64,000 nt of DNA from assembly GCF_013391105.1 (NCBI RefSeq), contig NZ_CP058335.1, positions 1,674,001-1,738,000 of the forward strand. Reading direction: 5' to 3'. The notes beneath the pieces are model-generated. The model saw nothing but the letters and a program-made list of their open reading frames with translations. It was not told where the DNA came from and made no database searches. Made by a program: the position numbers and the translations under genes. Shown one piece after another: positions 17,373 to 26,735 of this stretch; positions within the stretch are counted from its first letter, which is position 1, and each line of letters starts with the position of its first letter. Origin of the DNA: Natronomonas salina (GTDB taxonomy: Archaea; Halobacteriota; Halobacteria; Halobacteriales; Haloarculaceae).

Positions 17373-18647
17373 TTAGAATTCTTGGCCTGCCAAATTCGCA
17401 CGCGCTTCAAAGGTAGGTTCATCAACGCTGACACGCGTGGCGTTCACCAGCTCTCCACCCTCAATTCGCTCTATGTGCATATCCATGAATGCCTGATGGT
17501 CTTCTCCGCGGAAAAACTTCGGTCCCTGGGGATAGCGATCCCCTCCTTCAACGGAGGGGCCTTCTTCAAACCATTCAATGAACGCTTGGTTATCGTCCTC
17601 CCCAGACCATTCAGTTTCCATCACGGCATCCTCTATCCATGAGAGGGCTTCATAGGAGGCGTTAATGTGGCCACCAAGATAGATGTTATCCGTTCCTGAT
17701 GGATCAGCCATCTCACGGAGTCTATCAACGCCATCAACGTCGGTATTTGTCGCTTCACGCGGGAGCATGGTCACATACTCCGCCCCTTGTGCACCCTCAC
17801 CGGTTTGACTGATGTCCACGCCCTCAATAGAGGCAATCGCGCCAAGTCGTTGGCCTGGTGTTCCGAGATCAGCACTCTGTTGTAGGAAATTCAACGATGA
17901 GGCACCTATCAGTGCATTGAACAGAACCTCCGTATCGTCTGGAACCTTATTTAGATAAGAGGTCAGGTCGCTCTCACCGACTGGAACGCCAATGGAGGTC
18001 AATACCTCACCATCACGTCGTTCAACGGCAGCGGAAACCGTGTCCCGATATTGCTGTCCGAATGCGTAGTCCTGGTAGATAATTGTCCACCGTGACCCAC
18101 TATCCATTCCGTGTTCGACAGCAATTTCAGCAGCGTGTTCCGTACTGTGATTATTCCTGACGACCCAACGGTTACCGTCCGAGCCGGTGATAGAGGGTGC
18201 CTCGCCCAGCGGAAAATACGGGACTTGCATCTGTTTGGCCAACGGATTCGTCGCGATTGAAACCCCGGACGATTGGGACCCGATGACGAAATCCACATCT
18301 TCTTGCTGAACTAATCGCCTGAATACCTGGCCGCCCGCCTCTGAGTCAGTTTCTGTGTCCTCAACGTGCAGTTCAACCTGGCGTCCATCGATCCCATCGT
18401 TTTCGTTAATACTTTCGACGTAATTTTCGAGTATACGACGGTGCCAGAACCCGTAAATCGACAGTGCACCAGTGAGATCAGCCTGCAACCCGATCTTTAT
18501 CGAATCATCGTCGTCACCTCCTCCTTCCGTACAACCGGCGAGACTGATAGAGCCAGCCCCGGCGAGTGCAGTGAGTCCTTTCAGTGCTGACCGTCGTGTA
18601 ACGTCTCGATTATGTCCCTCTACCCGAGGGTTGTGATTCTCACTCAT
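17373..18647 (-). CDS. Liv-type ABC transporter solute-binding lipoprotein 2
   Basis: The 424-residue paralogue of the downstream gene has a Tat motif TRRSALKGL and lipobox SLAGC. ATG 18647 (MSENHNPRVEG) is chosen over an upstream in-frame ATG because it is 29 bases from an excellent TATA box (CTATAAATA), giving a leaderless message. The two binding proteins differ in the binding-cleft loops (SSGVNIASIPLAK versus SSGVSIATNPLAK; LPSSISFL versus IGASSLNFL), so they may bring two related ligands to one permease. They are separated by 194 bases and may be one unit or two. Confidence 0.9.
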   Translation of the reverse strand: MSENHNPRVEGHNRDVTRRSALKGLTALAGAGSISLAGCTEGGGDDDDSIKIGLQADLTGALSIYGFWHRRILENYVESINENDGIDGRQVELHVEDTETDSEAGGQVFRRLVQQEDVDFVIGSQSSGVSIATNPLAKQMQVPYFPLGEAPSITGSDGNRWVVRNNHSTEHAAEIAVEHGMDSGSRWTIIYQDYAFGQQYRDTVSAAVERRDGEVLTSIGVPVGESDLTSYLNKVPDDTEVLFNALIGASSLNFLQQSADLGTPGQRLGAIASIEGVDISQTGEGAQGAEYVTMLPREATNTDVDGVDRLREMADPSGTDNIYLGGHINASYEALSWIEDAVMETEWSGEDDNQAFIEWFEEGPSVEGGDRYPQGPKFFRGEDHQAFMDMHIERIEGGELVNATRVSVDEPTFEARANLAGQEF

Positions 18648-18675
18648 ACTTCTGTAAAGAGAGATATTATGCATC

Positions 18676-18684
18676 TATTTATAG
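18676..18684 (-). promoter_or_regulatory. TATA box of solute-binding protein 2
   Basis: CTATAAATA on the minus strand, 29 bases before ATG 18647. The 221-base gap to the divergent FAD-subunit gene at 18869 probably holds both promoters. Confidence 0.7.
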
Positions 18685-18868
18685 TTTGTGGGCCCATCGA
18701 AGGAAAGTATCCTTCGCTGACATCTTGCCGCCAGGTTGTACTGATAAGGCGCTTCACCACTGTGGAACGGTCGAGGAGGAGGAGGAATATCCACATGGAG
18801 AATATCGCAGGCAGCCTAGCCGGTACATTTACGTTCCAGTATTGAGACGCAATCACATGGGTGATTAA

Positions 18869-19750
18869 GTGCAGTACTATCAACCCGATTCGCTCTCAGA
18901 TGCGGTGGACCGCCTGAAGGAGGCTGATGAAGCAAAAATCGTCGCCGGCGGACAAAGCATGATGCCCCTATTGCGCCAGGGACTCATTTCACCCGACAGG
19001 CTTGTAGACATCACTAATATCCCTGATCTAAATCAGGTCACGATATCCGGCAGGAGCGTCGAAATTGGTGCCCTAGTGACTTACTCTGAGTTGCTAGAGA
19101 CGGATTTGTGTACCGAGCTTGACCTGCTCCGAGACGCTATAGAGGCAATTGCCGACGTCCCTGTACGCAATGCTGGGACGATCGGCGGCGGCGTCTCTCA
19201 TGCGGATCCGGCACAGGATCTGCCCCCGGCACTCCAGTGTCTTGATGCCCAGGTCGTAAGCTTTGATGGCAAGGAGACGCGCCGACACGACTTGACGGAG
19301 TTCTTCCTTGACTACTACCTGACCGAACTTGCGCCTCACGAGATCGTCACCGGAATTGAGTTCGAGATGCCGCCTGCCCATTCCGGCGGCACATATGCGA
19401 GCGATACCGAAGCACCGGGCGGCTGGTCAACTGCCGGTATCGCTGCGCTAATCATTCCAGACGAGGACGATGGTGAGACGTGCGTTGATGCCCGCCTGGC
19501 CTACTGTGCAGGCGCCCCAGTACCGGAACGCGTTTCTAGCGAAATAGAGGAGACGCTCATCGGGAATCGAATTGATCGGGAAATCGTTGACGAAGTCGCT
19601 ACGGCAATAATCAGCGATCTCGAATTAATAGACGATGTTGGCGACGATATTGAATACCGGAAACACCTGTTTCGTGTTATGACGAAACGCGCGATTTCAA
19701 CGGCGCTTGAGCGGTCAGAGGCGCCACCACTCGTGGAGGCTTCACAATGA
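18869..19750 (+). CDS. Molybdenum hydroxylase FAD-binding (medium) subunit, set 1
   Basis: The 293-residue CoxM/XdhB-type subunit has FAD-binding motifs AGGQSMMPLLRQG near the N-terminus and NAGTIGGGVSHADPAQDLPP around residues 105-124. It has no 4Fe-4S insert of the 4-hydroxybenzoyl-CoA reductase type. It passes electrons from the molybdenum and 2Fe-2S centres to an acceptor. GTG 18869 starts directly at the conserved MQYYQP-like beginning. Its stop overlaps the 2Fe-2S subunit start (ATGA). No large subunit adjoins it; the nearest is on the opposite strand at 22560-24956. Confidence 0.9.
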   Translation: MQYYQPDSLSDAVDRLKEADEAKIVAGGQSMMPLLRQGLISPDRLVDITNIPDLNQVTISGRSVEIGALVTYSELLETDLCTELDLLRDAIEAIADVPVRNAGTIGGGVSHADPAQDLPPALQCLDAQVVSFDGKETRRHDLTEFFLDYYLTELAPHEIVTGIEFEMPPAHSGGTYASDTEAPGGWSTAGIAALIIPDEDDGETCVDARLAYCAGAPVPERVSSEIEETLIGNRIDREIVDEVATAIISDLELIDDVGDDIEYRKHLFRVMTKRAISTALERSEAPPLVEASQ

Positions 19751-20220
19751 GTGAAATTAACGAGATTACGATTGATTTGAACGGAGAGGAACAGACGTTC
19801 TCGGTCAAACCCGGAGTCCCACTCCGGGACGCTATCCGGAACGAATTACAGATGACGGGGACCAAAGAGGCATGCGAAGTCGGCGAGTGCGGATCCTGCA
19901 TGACACTCATCGAGGGCACACCAGTCAAGTCGTGTTTGGTGCCAGCCCACCAAGCCAATGGTAAGGAAGTCACAACTGTTGAAGGCCTTGCCGACGACGA
20001 TCTCCATCCGGTTCAGGAGGGTTTCATCGAGGAATTCGGTCTCCAGTGTGGCTACTGCACTCCGGGTTTCATCATCTCTTCAGTCGCACTACTAGAGGAA
20101 AACCCAAATCCGAGTCGGGAAGAGATCAAACAGTACTTGAAAGGAAATCTCTGTCGATGTACGGGGTATACCAAGATTTTCGACGCTGTAGAGCACGCTG
20201 CTGAAGCGTACGACGAGTAA
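19747..20220 (+). CDS. Molybdenum hydroxylase 2Fe-2S (small) subunit, set 1
   Basis: The 157-residue small subunit has both cluster motifs. The plant-ferredoxin-like site is CEVGECGSCMTLIEG with a fourth Cys in VKSC. The second site is CGYCTPGF with CRCTGY. It relays electrons from the molybdenum centre to FAD. It overlaps the FAD-subunit gene by 4 bases, so a stoichiometric pair is expected. Confidence 0.92.
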   Translation: MSEINEITIDLNGEEQTFSVKPGVPLRDAIRNELQMTGTKEACEVGECGSCMTLIEGTPVKSCLVPAHQANGKEVTTVEGLADDDLHPVQEGFIEEFGLQCGYCTPGFIISSVALLEENPNPSREEIKQYLKGNLCRCTGYTKIFDAVEHAAEAYDE

Positions 20221-20348
20221 ATATCCACCAGGACGGACATCAGAGTGGGTGGTAATTACTGAACTTTCCTGTGGGACGATGGATGTTCTATGCCGGTTAT
20301 GGTCGGAGGGAATCTATTTATATCTCGCTAGTAGACTTCGAGGCGGAG

Positions 20349-20993
20349 ATGGAGATTCAAGACCTATCTATCCGTGTTGATGAGGAGACTAGTGTCCCAC
20401 CGAAGCTGCCGACGTTCCGGCAAGGGAGGGTCGTAAGACATGAGGAATCGGACTATGAGAGTGACTTCATGGCGACGACGACTCACATCGGTACGCACAT
20501 GGACGCACCCTACCATTTTGACGCTAACGGACGCAAAATTGGTGATATTCCGCTAACAGAGACGATTCGACCAACCAAGCGCGCCGACGTTCGCGACATA
20601 GCCGAACCGAATATGGAAATTACGCTTGCAGAGGTGAAAGATCGTCTGCCAAGCTCGCTCGAAGAGGAAGAGTTCCTCTTTGTCCACACCGGTTGGAGTG
20701 ACGAACACGAGGGGACACAGACATTCTATGAGGAGAACCCCTATTATGCAGAGGAAATCGCAGAATACGTGGTTGAGAGCGGCGCTCGCGGCCTAATTAC
20801 TGATGCTGCAATTGACCCAGGCGATGAGGGCTACCGGAATCACTATACCCTCCTCGAAGCGGACAAAGTGATTGTTGAGAACGTCGTCAACTGTGAGGGA
20901 TTGCCTGACGAGTTCCGTACCTACGTCATTCCGATGCGATTGGCTAACGGTGATGGAGCCCCAGCACGGGTTTTCGTGGTTAAGGACGAATGA
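20349..20993 (+). CDS. Cyclase-family (kynurenine formamidase-like) metal hydrolase
   Basis: The 214-residue protein has the metal-binding signature HIGTHMDAPYHF (HxGTHxDxPxH) near residue 45 and a later FLFVHTGWSD segment typical of the family. Members hydrolyse N-formyl or cyclic amides using a divalent metal pair. ATG 20349 (MEIQDLSIRVD) fits the family; the frame upstream is open but unrelated. Its stop overlaps the following nitrilase-superfamily gene by 4 bases, suggesting two consecutive amide hydrolyses in one branch of the pathway. The substrate is not identifiable. Confidence 0.85.
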   Translation: MEIQDLSIRVDEETSVPPKLPTFRQGRVVRHEESDYESDFMATTTHIGTHMDAPYHFDANGRKIGDIPLTETIRPTKRADVRDIAEPNMEITLAEVKDRLPSSLEEEEFLFVHTGWSDEHEGTQTFYEENPYYAEEIAEYVVESGARGLITDAAIDPGDEGYRNHYTLLEADKVIVENVVNCEGLPDEFRTYVIPMRLANGDGAPARVFVVKDE

Positions 20994-21820
20994 CTCCAAA
21001 AGTCGCCGCTATTCAATTTGAGGCTGGACCGGATGCAACACCCGCGGCAAATCTCGACCGGGGGATGGACATAATACGTGAAACAGCCGCTGACGTCGAT
21101 ATCGCCTGTCTTCCCGAGTATTTCGCAACCCCGTATTTCCCGGCCGAACAGAAACCTGAGAATTTCGATCTCGCTGTTCGCGACGATAGCAAGTTCGTCG
21201 ACCAAATCCGCAAGACAGCAGCCGAGACCAATACAGCAGTCATTGCTCCGGTATTCGAGGAAGGATATCCAGGCGGCCGTTATTACAATACGGCACTGAT
21301 TATCAATGCTAATGGCGATCTCGCTGGGAAGTACCGGAAGCTCCACCCGTTCCAGCGGCCCGGCTATAACGAGACCTATTACTTCTCTGCTGGAGACCTC
21401 GGTGCGCCCGTATTTGATATCGGTGATCTGACTGTCGGGGTGATGATCTGTTTTGATAGACACTTCCCGGAAATCGCTCGTGTTCAAGCACTCCGCGGGG
21501 CCGACGTGGTGTTCGTTCCGACCTGCAGCTTCGGTGAAGAGAATCGTGACGAAGTTTGGGTAAAGGAACTCACCGGTATAGCTGTCTCGAACTCCATATA
21601 CGTAGTTGGTGTAAACCGCGCGGGCACCGAGGATGGACAACTGCACTTCGGTGCCTCAACCGTCATCGACCCTCGTGGCGAGGAGCTCGCTACACTTGGT
21701 AACGACCCTAATACCCTGGTTACCGAGGTATCCCCGTCAATAGTTACCAACGTCAGGCGTACTACGAAACATCTAAACGACATCAGAAAAGAGTTACTTC
21801 CAGACCTCGAGTCACTGTGA
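20990..21820 (+). CDS. Nitrilase-superfamily carbon-nitrogen hydrolase
   Basis: The 276-residue protein has the Glu-Lys-Cys triad: Glu in CLPEYFATPYF, Lys in KYRKLHPFQRPG and Cys in GVMICFDRHFPEIAR. The RHFPE context resembles N-carbamoyl-beta-alanine and N-carbamoylputrescine amidases, which release ammonia and CO2 from N-carbamoyl groups. Linear amides such as glutaramate are an alternative. It is coupled to the cyclase-family gene by ATGA overlap. The pair would suit stepwise hydrolysis of an opened nitrogen ring. Confidence 0.87.
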   Translation: MTPKVAAIQFEAGPDATPAANLDRGMDIIRETAADVDIACLPEYFATPYFPAEQKPENFDLAVRDDSKFVDQIRKTAAETNTAVIAPVFEEGYPGGRYYNTALIINANGDLAGKYRKLHPFQRPGYNETYYFSAGDLGAPVFDIGDLTVGVMICFDRHFPEIARVQALRGADVVFVPTCSFGEENRDEVWVKELTGIAVSNSIYVVGVNRAGTEDGQLHFGASTVIDPRGEELATLGNDPNTLVTEVSPSIVTNVRRTTKHLNDIRKELLPDLESL

Positions 21821-21973
21821 CTCGGCTGGAGTTATTGTAATAGAACCAACACTTCAACACACCCTTAGGTCGTGTATTTCTATAATGAATCCTACATTAA
21901 TTCTGTCGGAGCTGTCACAACAGATGGAAATCAGGAGAAGAATTAAGTCGTTTGTTCGTCTCTGCATACCTGC

Positions 21974-22462
21974 ATGGAATTTGAAGGAGAGTTCAGTGTA
22001 GCGAGCAGTCCCTCGGAAACGTGGGACTTCCTCCAGGATCCCGAGAAAATCGGGTCGGTCATCCCCAACTGCCAAGATATCAAAGTTGTCGACGACACAC
22101 ACTACACCGCGGAGATTGGTGTTTCGGTGTCCCACATCTCAGTGACATTCAATGTGAATGCAGAGATCGTTGAGGCAGTAGAGGAAGAATTGCTAAGGTT
22201 CCGACTTACAGGTAACGCCAAAGAAGGCGACAGCCGAATGGAATCGAACGTTACAGTCCGTCTGTCACAGGGGGAGGACCCCGGAATAACGGACATTTAC
22301 TGGCAAAACAACGTTGACGTCACCGGTCGCATCATGAACATGGGCAGCCGGATCGTCAAAAGTGTCGGTATGCGTCAAACCAACAAGACAATAGAAAACG
22401 TCAAAGAAGAACTCGGGGAGGTGGAGAAAGAGGAAGAGGAGTCTGGTGGACTCCTAGGCTGA
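21974..22462 (+). CDS. CoxG-like SRPBCC-domain protein
   Basis: The 162-residue protein begins MEFEGEFSVASSPSETWDFLQDPEKIGSVIPNC, the CoxG/SRPBCC pattern, and ends in a charged tail (EVEKEEEESGGLLG). CoxG proteins accompany molybdenum hydroxylases and, in CO dehydrogenase systems, help place the enzyme at the membrane. It lies between molybdoenzyme set 1 small subunits and the set 1 or 2 large subunit, consistent with that role. Confidence 0.85.
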   Translation: MEFEGEFSVASSPSETWDFLQDPEKIGSVIPNCQDIKVVDDTHYTAEIGVSVSHISVTFNVNAEIVEAVEEELLRFRLTGNAKEGDSRMESNVTVRLSQGEDPGITDIYWQNNVDVTGRIMNMGSRIVKSVGMRQTNKTIENVKEELGEVEKEEEESGGLLG

Positions 22463-22559
22463 ATAGTTCGAGACTTCATAAGTAGGAAAATACGCGGAAC
22501 AGTCCGTCCGAGACCGAGACAACCACAATACGGTCTAACGGTGATTGCCGATACCGTTA

Positions 22560-24956
22560 TTATTCGGACGACGCGCCAGATCCGTTTTCGACGGCTTCAA
22601 GTAGCATTTCTGGCGTGAATGGAATCTTCCCTAGTCGTTCTCCAGTTGCGTCTTTGATAGCGTTCCCAATGGCCGCAGCGCTAGGAATCAGGACCGCTTC
22701 GCCGACCCCTTTTGCACCGTATGGACCGTCTTCATGGGCCGATTCGACTATTTCGGTGTGGATATTCAACGGGTGCTCGGTCGAAAACGGGACCTTGTAA
22801 TCCAAAAGATTCGCGTTGTTAATGCGACCATTGTCGTGTGTCAGCGCCTCATATAGCGTGGACCCAATACCCATACTAATACCACCTTCAAGCTGCCCCT
22901 CAACCATTTTGGGGTTGATCGCGTTGCCGACGTCGTAAACCGAGACGAACTTGTTGAACCGGACTTCGCCGGTGTACTTGTTAATTTCAAGGTCGCATGC
23001 CTGGGCACCATGTGTATAGAATGCTGTAAGGCGGTCGCCACGCCCGGTCTCCGGATCAACATTCTTTACTGGGGAGTGCCAGGTCGCTTTCCCCAGAATC
23101 TCGCCCCCCTCCTTTAAGAACCCGCCGCCGGCGAATACAGTCGGCTCAAACAGGTCCGCGAAAGGCATCCGGCTCTCATCATCCTCACCCTTGACATACA
23201 CTTCGCCACCGGTAGTAGCAAGGTCCTCTGGTTCTACGTCAAATTTCGCAGCAGCGTGCTGGAACAGTTGCTCTTTAGCATCAAAGCAAGCTTTCCGAAC
23301 AGCATTACCTGTGTTGAACGTGAGTCTACTGGAGATTGACCCGTCATCATATGGAGTAACCTCAGTATCTCCACGGAGGACACGCACATCGCTAAGGTCA
23401 ACTCCGAATTCTTCAGCGGCAATCTGTGCAAGAACAGTCATCGACCCAGTACCAATTTCCTCGGCTGTGGTCCGTACCTCAATACGGCCATCGCCGTGGA
23501 CCTTCACGAACGCGCTCGAAGCTGTTGGAGCCATACTATACTTACTTCCTTGCGCAAGCCCAACCCCGCGAAGCCAATCGTCATCATCTGCTTCACGTTG
23601 GCGCGCGTCCATGTCGATGGCTTTAGCCGCACGGTCAAGGCACTCCTTCGCCCCCATGCTTTTCATCACCTCGCCAGCTGGGTTCTCGTCGCCCTCCTCC
23701 ATTGTATTCTGCTCTCGAAAGGCGATTGGATCCCAACCTTGGTCCATGACGATGTCCTCAATTAGCGACTCAATGGCGAAGATAAGCTGTGAGTTGCCGA
23801 AACCACGGAAGGACCCCGCAATGGGGAGGTTCGTATAGACACCGTATGAATCGAACTTCAAATTCGGGATATCGTAAGTCCCAACTGCAGCGAATCCACA
23901 GTTTCTAGTAACCAGAAATCCCGTACCGGCATAGGCCCCTCCCCCGAGATAGGTCTTAATCTTCATCCCGGTAATCTCTTGATCATCCGTGACACCGATT
24001 TTCACCTCCGTCTCGAACGGTGTTCGGTATGTCCCCTCGATGAACTGATCCTGCCTCGAAAAGGCCAATTTCACCGGCCTGTGGTCGGTATGTTTCGCGA
24101 CTGCTGCCGCGATCGGTTCCGTCACTCCCTCTTTGCCACCAAAACTCCCGCCAACGTAGGGGACCTTTAGGTTGATCGACGATGAGGGCACGTCAAAGGC
24201 GGCTGCGAGCATATTCTTCACGCGGTAGGTCGTGTTCGTGGACGTCCACATCCGGAGTTCGTCCTCTGGCGTCCACTTGGCGACGCTAACATGAGGCTCC
24301 ATTTGGACGTGGTGCATCATCTCTGTGTCGAAAGATCCTTCGTAAACGTGGTCTGCCTCATCAAATCCTTTCTCTATGTCGCCAGTCCGGATTCGGTGGT
24401 TTGCGTAAAGATTTGGTCGGTTGGGATCCAGTCGAGGTTTGAGAACGTCGCTTGTCCCATAGTCATGGAGGTCTTCATGGACGACGGCTGGTGGGTCTTC
24501 TTTGAGTGCCTCTTGAGTATCGAACACCGCGTCAAGTGGCTCATACTCAACCTCGACTGCGTCGGTTGCTTTGCGAGCAATTTCCTCAGTCTCAGCGGCG
24601 ACAGCAGCCACGGGTTCGCCGACGAATCGGACCTTCGCCTTGGGCAAGATGTACTCATCGTCAATCCCGGAGCCGAAGCGATTGTCGGGGACATCTTCGC
24701 CAGTGACCACCGCGGCGACACCCGACATATCCTCAGCCTCGCTAGTGTCTACATCAATGATTTTTGCGTGAGCGTGCTGGCTGTGGACGAGTTCAACGTG
24801 TAGCATCCGGGGCTTCTCGATGTCGTACGTATACTCGGCTTCGCCGATGATCTTGCTCACTGCGTCGAGACGCTCCTCAGAGGACCCGACGACGTCAGTA
24901 TCCTCATCGGCATCCCGGTCGACCGTCTCCTCGGGGACGGATTCGTGCTTACTCAT
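22560..24956 (-). CDS. Molybdenum hydroxylase large (molybdopterin) subunit A
   Basis: The 798-residue subunit of the xanthine dehydrogenase family starts with the hammerhead domain (KIIGEAEYTYDIEKP). The molybdopterin region follows, with VGGSFGGKEG near residue 275, GSFRGFGNSQLIF near residue 380 and the catalytic Glu in DGPYGAKGVGEAVL near residue 747. The CO-dehydrogenase loop with a catalytic Cys is absent, so it hydroxylates or reduces an organic substrate. It is divergent from FAD and 2Fe-2S genes at 25170-26560 and 2.3 kb from the other small-subunit pair, so pairing cannot be fixed from order alone. ATG 24956 sits 25 bases from a TATA box. Confidence 0.9.
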   Translation of the reverse strand: MSKHESVPEETVDRDADEDTDVVGSSEERLDAVSKIIGEAEYTYDIEKPRMLHVELVHSQHAHAKIIDVDTSEAEDMSGVAAVVTGEDVPDNRFGSGIDDEYILPKAKVRFVGEPVAAVAAETEEIARKATDAVEVEYEPLDAVFDTQEALKEDPPAVVHEDLHDYGTSDVLKPRLDPNRPNLYANHRIRTGDIEKGFDEADHVYEGSFDTEMMHHVQMEPHVSVAKWTPEDELRMWTSTNTTYRVKNMLAAAFDVPSSSINLKVPYVGGSFGGKEGVTEPIAAAVAKHTDHRPVKLAFSRQDQFIEGTYRTPFETEVKIGVTDDQEITGMKIKTYLGGGAYAGTGFLVTRNCGFAAVGTYDIPNLKFDSYGVYTNLPIAGSFRGFGNSQLIFAIESLIEDIVMDQGWDPIAFREQNTMEEGDENPAGEVMKSMGAKECLDRAAKAIDMDARQREADDDDWLRGVGLAQGSKYSMAPTASSAFVKVHGDGRIEVRTTAEEIGTGSMTVLAQIAAEEFGVDLSDVRVLRGDTEVTPYDDGSISSRLTFNTGNAVRKACFDAKEQLFQHAAAKFDVEPEDLATTGGEVYVKGEDDESRMPFADLFEPTVFAGGGFLKEGGEILGKATWHSPVKNVDPETGRGDRLTAFYTHGAQACDLEINKYTGEVRFNKFVSVYDVGNAINPKMVEGQLEGGISMGIGSTLYEALTHDNGRINNANLLDYKVPFSTEHPLNIHTEIVESAHEDGPYGAKGVGEAVLIPSAAAIGNAIKDATGERLGKIPFTPEMLLEAVENGSGASSE

Positions 24957-24980
24957 GCCATGCGTCTATTGCGAGGTGTT

Positions 24981-24990
24981 GCATATATAA
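24981..24990 (-). promoter_or_regulatory. TATA box for large subunit A
   Basis: TTATATATGC on the minus strand lies 25 bases before ATG 24956. With the opposing box at 25137-25143 it defines a compact divergent promoter region for the molybdoenzyme subunits. Confidence 0.65.
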
Positions 24991-25136
24991 TTTCGTCCTG
25001 ATGAACCATTGACGACCTCACTATCTGGCAAGTCGAGACTTTGTAAAGAGGAGCCACGAGAAAGGGAAGTTTCTGTCACCCACCGGACAGCCCTCACTAC
25101 TATTTGGCCTTGCTGTGTCTTACCACAGGACATACC

Positions 25137-25143
25137 TTTATAG
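25137..25143 (+). promoter_or_regulatory. TATA box for the set 2 FAD and 2Fe-2S subunits
   Basis: TTTATAG lies 27 bases before ATG 25170. It supports that start over an in-frame upstream ATG at 25104 and a leaderless message. Confidence 0.65.
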
Positions 25144-25169
25144 TGCGTGCCTCAAAATACACTTTCAAC

Positions 25170-26051
25170 ATGGCGATAGAGCAGCGTAACAACAGCGAGT
25201 TTTACAGAGCGAGCTCGTTCGCAGAAGCCGCGAACCTCTTACGGGAGCACGATGCCGCAATTATCGCTGGTGGACAGAGCCTGATGCCACTCCTCCGGCA
25301 GGGCGTGATTGATAAGGAGGCCATCGTGGATGTCTCTGCAATCGAAGGCCACAACGAAATCGACACCGACGATACCGAACTATATCTCGGCGGGCTCGCG
25401 ACTCACCGAGAGTTGATAGAAAGCGATCTAGCTGAAACTCCTTGGGACGCGCTGGTGGAAACTGCGAAAGAAATCGGCGACCGCCAAGTCCGCAATTGGG
25501 GCACAATCGGAGGATCAATCGCCCATGCCGACCCCTCTCTCGACTATCCCCCGACAATGATCGCGTTAGACGCCGAAGTCGAGTGCTCAAACGGAGAGAC
25601 CACCGAGTACGTCCCACTCGAGGATTTCTATGTGGCCGAGTACGTAACTGTCCTCGATCCGGACCAGCTTGTTACGGGAGTTCGCATCCCGCGTCCCCCC
25701 GAAGGGTCCGGCGTTGCTTTCGAGAAATTCGCTTGGCGAAAAGGTGATATGTCACTGGTCAACGTCGCCGTGCGGCTGAGCGTCGAAGGGTCCGAAATCA
25801 CTGAGGCCCGAATCATTGTCGGATGCATGGGTCCTACCCCACTTCGAATGGAGGAGATGGAAGAAGCGCTGGTTGGTTCGTCCATAGACGACACCGAACG
25901 CCAACGCGCAGTAGCAGAACACGTAGATAAATTCACCCAACCAGTAGGTGAAGAGCATGCCTCTGTAGAATATAAGAACCGCCTGGCCGAACGGCTGACA
26001 GAGAAGGCGTTGCAGACTGCCGCGGAGCGCGCAATGGAGGGGACCGCATGA
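25170..26051 (+). CDS. Molybdenum hydroxylase FAD-binding (medium) subunit, set 2
   Basis: The 293-residue CoxM-type subunit has AGGQSLMPLLRQG and NWGTIGGSIAHADPSLDYPP, both FAD-binding. It also has the C-terminal CO-dehydrogenase flavoprotein domain pattern (EKFAWRKGDMSLVNVAVRL). It is more typical of the family than set 1, which lacks the EKFAWRKGD element. The start at 25170 is fixed by the TATA spacing. Its stop overlaps the 2Fe-2S subunit start by 4 bases. Confidence 0.92.
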   Translation: MAIEQRNNSEFYRASSFAEAANLLREHDAAIIAGGQSLMPLLRQGVIDKEAIVDVSAIEGHNEIDTDDTELYLGGLATHRELIESDLAETPWDALVETAKEIGDRQVRNWGTIGGSIAHADPSLDYPPTMIALDAEVECSNGETTEYVPLEDFYVAEYVTVLDPDQLVTGVRIPRPPEGSGVAFEKFAWRKGDMSLVNVAVRLSVEGSEITEARIIVGCMGPTPLRMEEMEEALVGSSIDDTERQRAVAEHVDKFTQPVGEEHASVEYKNRLAERLTEKALQTAAERAMEGTA

Positions 26052-26560
26052 CTATTACACTCACCGTTAACGGCGAGAAGAAGGAGATCGATGTTGACCC
26101 GACCATTCCACTCTCAAAGCTATTACGTGAGGAGCTTGAACTAAAAGGGACTAAACGCGGCTGCGAGACCGGTAAGTGTGGAGCCTGTACCGTAATCGTC
26201 GACGGGAAGGCCACAAAGTCGTGTCAACGTCTTGCCGGCCAGTCCGAGGGCACAGATGTGCTGACGATAGAAGGCCTCGCTGATCGGGCCGAAGAAGGCG
26301 ACGAACTCCACCCCGTCCAGCAGGGATTCGTGGATGAATTCGGGATGCAGTGTGGGTATTGCACGCCGGGCATCGCCATGATGTCAGTTGCTCTGCTTGA
26401 GGAGAATCCCAATCCAACACGGGAAGAAATCCAGCACGGCATTAAAGGGAACCTCTGTCGCTGCACCGGCTATGCTAAGATATACGATGCAGTCCTCGGT
26501 GCCGCCGAGCAGATTGAAGATACGTCTCTTGAACCAAATGAACTATCAGGCGACGACTGA
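26048..26560 (+). CDS. Molybdenum hydroxylase 2Fe-2S (small) subunit, set 2
   Basis: The 170-residue protein has cluster motifs CETGKCGACTVIVDG plus KSC, and CGYCTPGIAMMSV plus CRCTGYAKIYDAV. It pairs with the FAD subunit by overlapping start and stop. It transfers electrons between molybdenum and flavin in a cytoplasmic three-subunit complex. Confidence 0.92.
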   Translation: MTITLTVNGEKKEIDVDPTIPLSKLLREELELKGTKRGCETGKCGACTVIVDGKATKSCQRLAGQSEGTDVLTIEGLADRAEEGDELHPVQQGFVDEFGMQCGYCTPGIAMMSVALLEENPNPTREEIQHGIKGNLCRCTGYAKIYDAVLGAAEQIEDTSLEPNELSGDD

Positions 26561-26735
26561 GATAGCAATGGTTACAAATTAGCCTTGAAAGTGACACAAT
26601 AGGTTCATAGCGTCAGTAAAGCAATCATATCTGGCCCTCTTAGGCCCTCCTACGGCCCCCAGAATATATCATAATCCTGTTAGCTACCCTATGATTTTTG
26701 TAGTACCAGCGTGTTTCCAAGGTCGTGGTAGCACA

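Noticed and set aside
22560-24956. CO dehydrogenase large subunit
   Set aside because: The catalytic Cys loop of CoxL is absent; CoxG and XdhC also accompany other hydroxylases.
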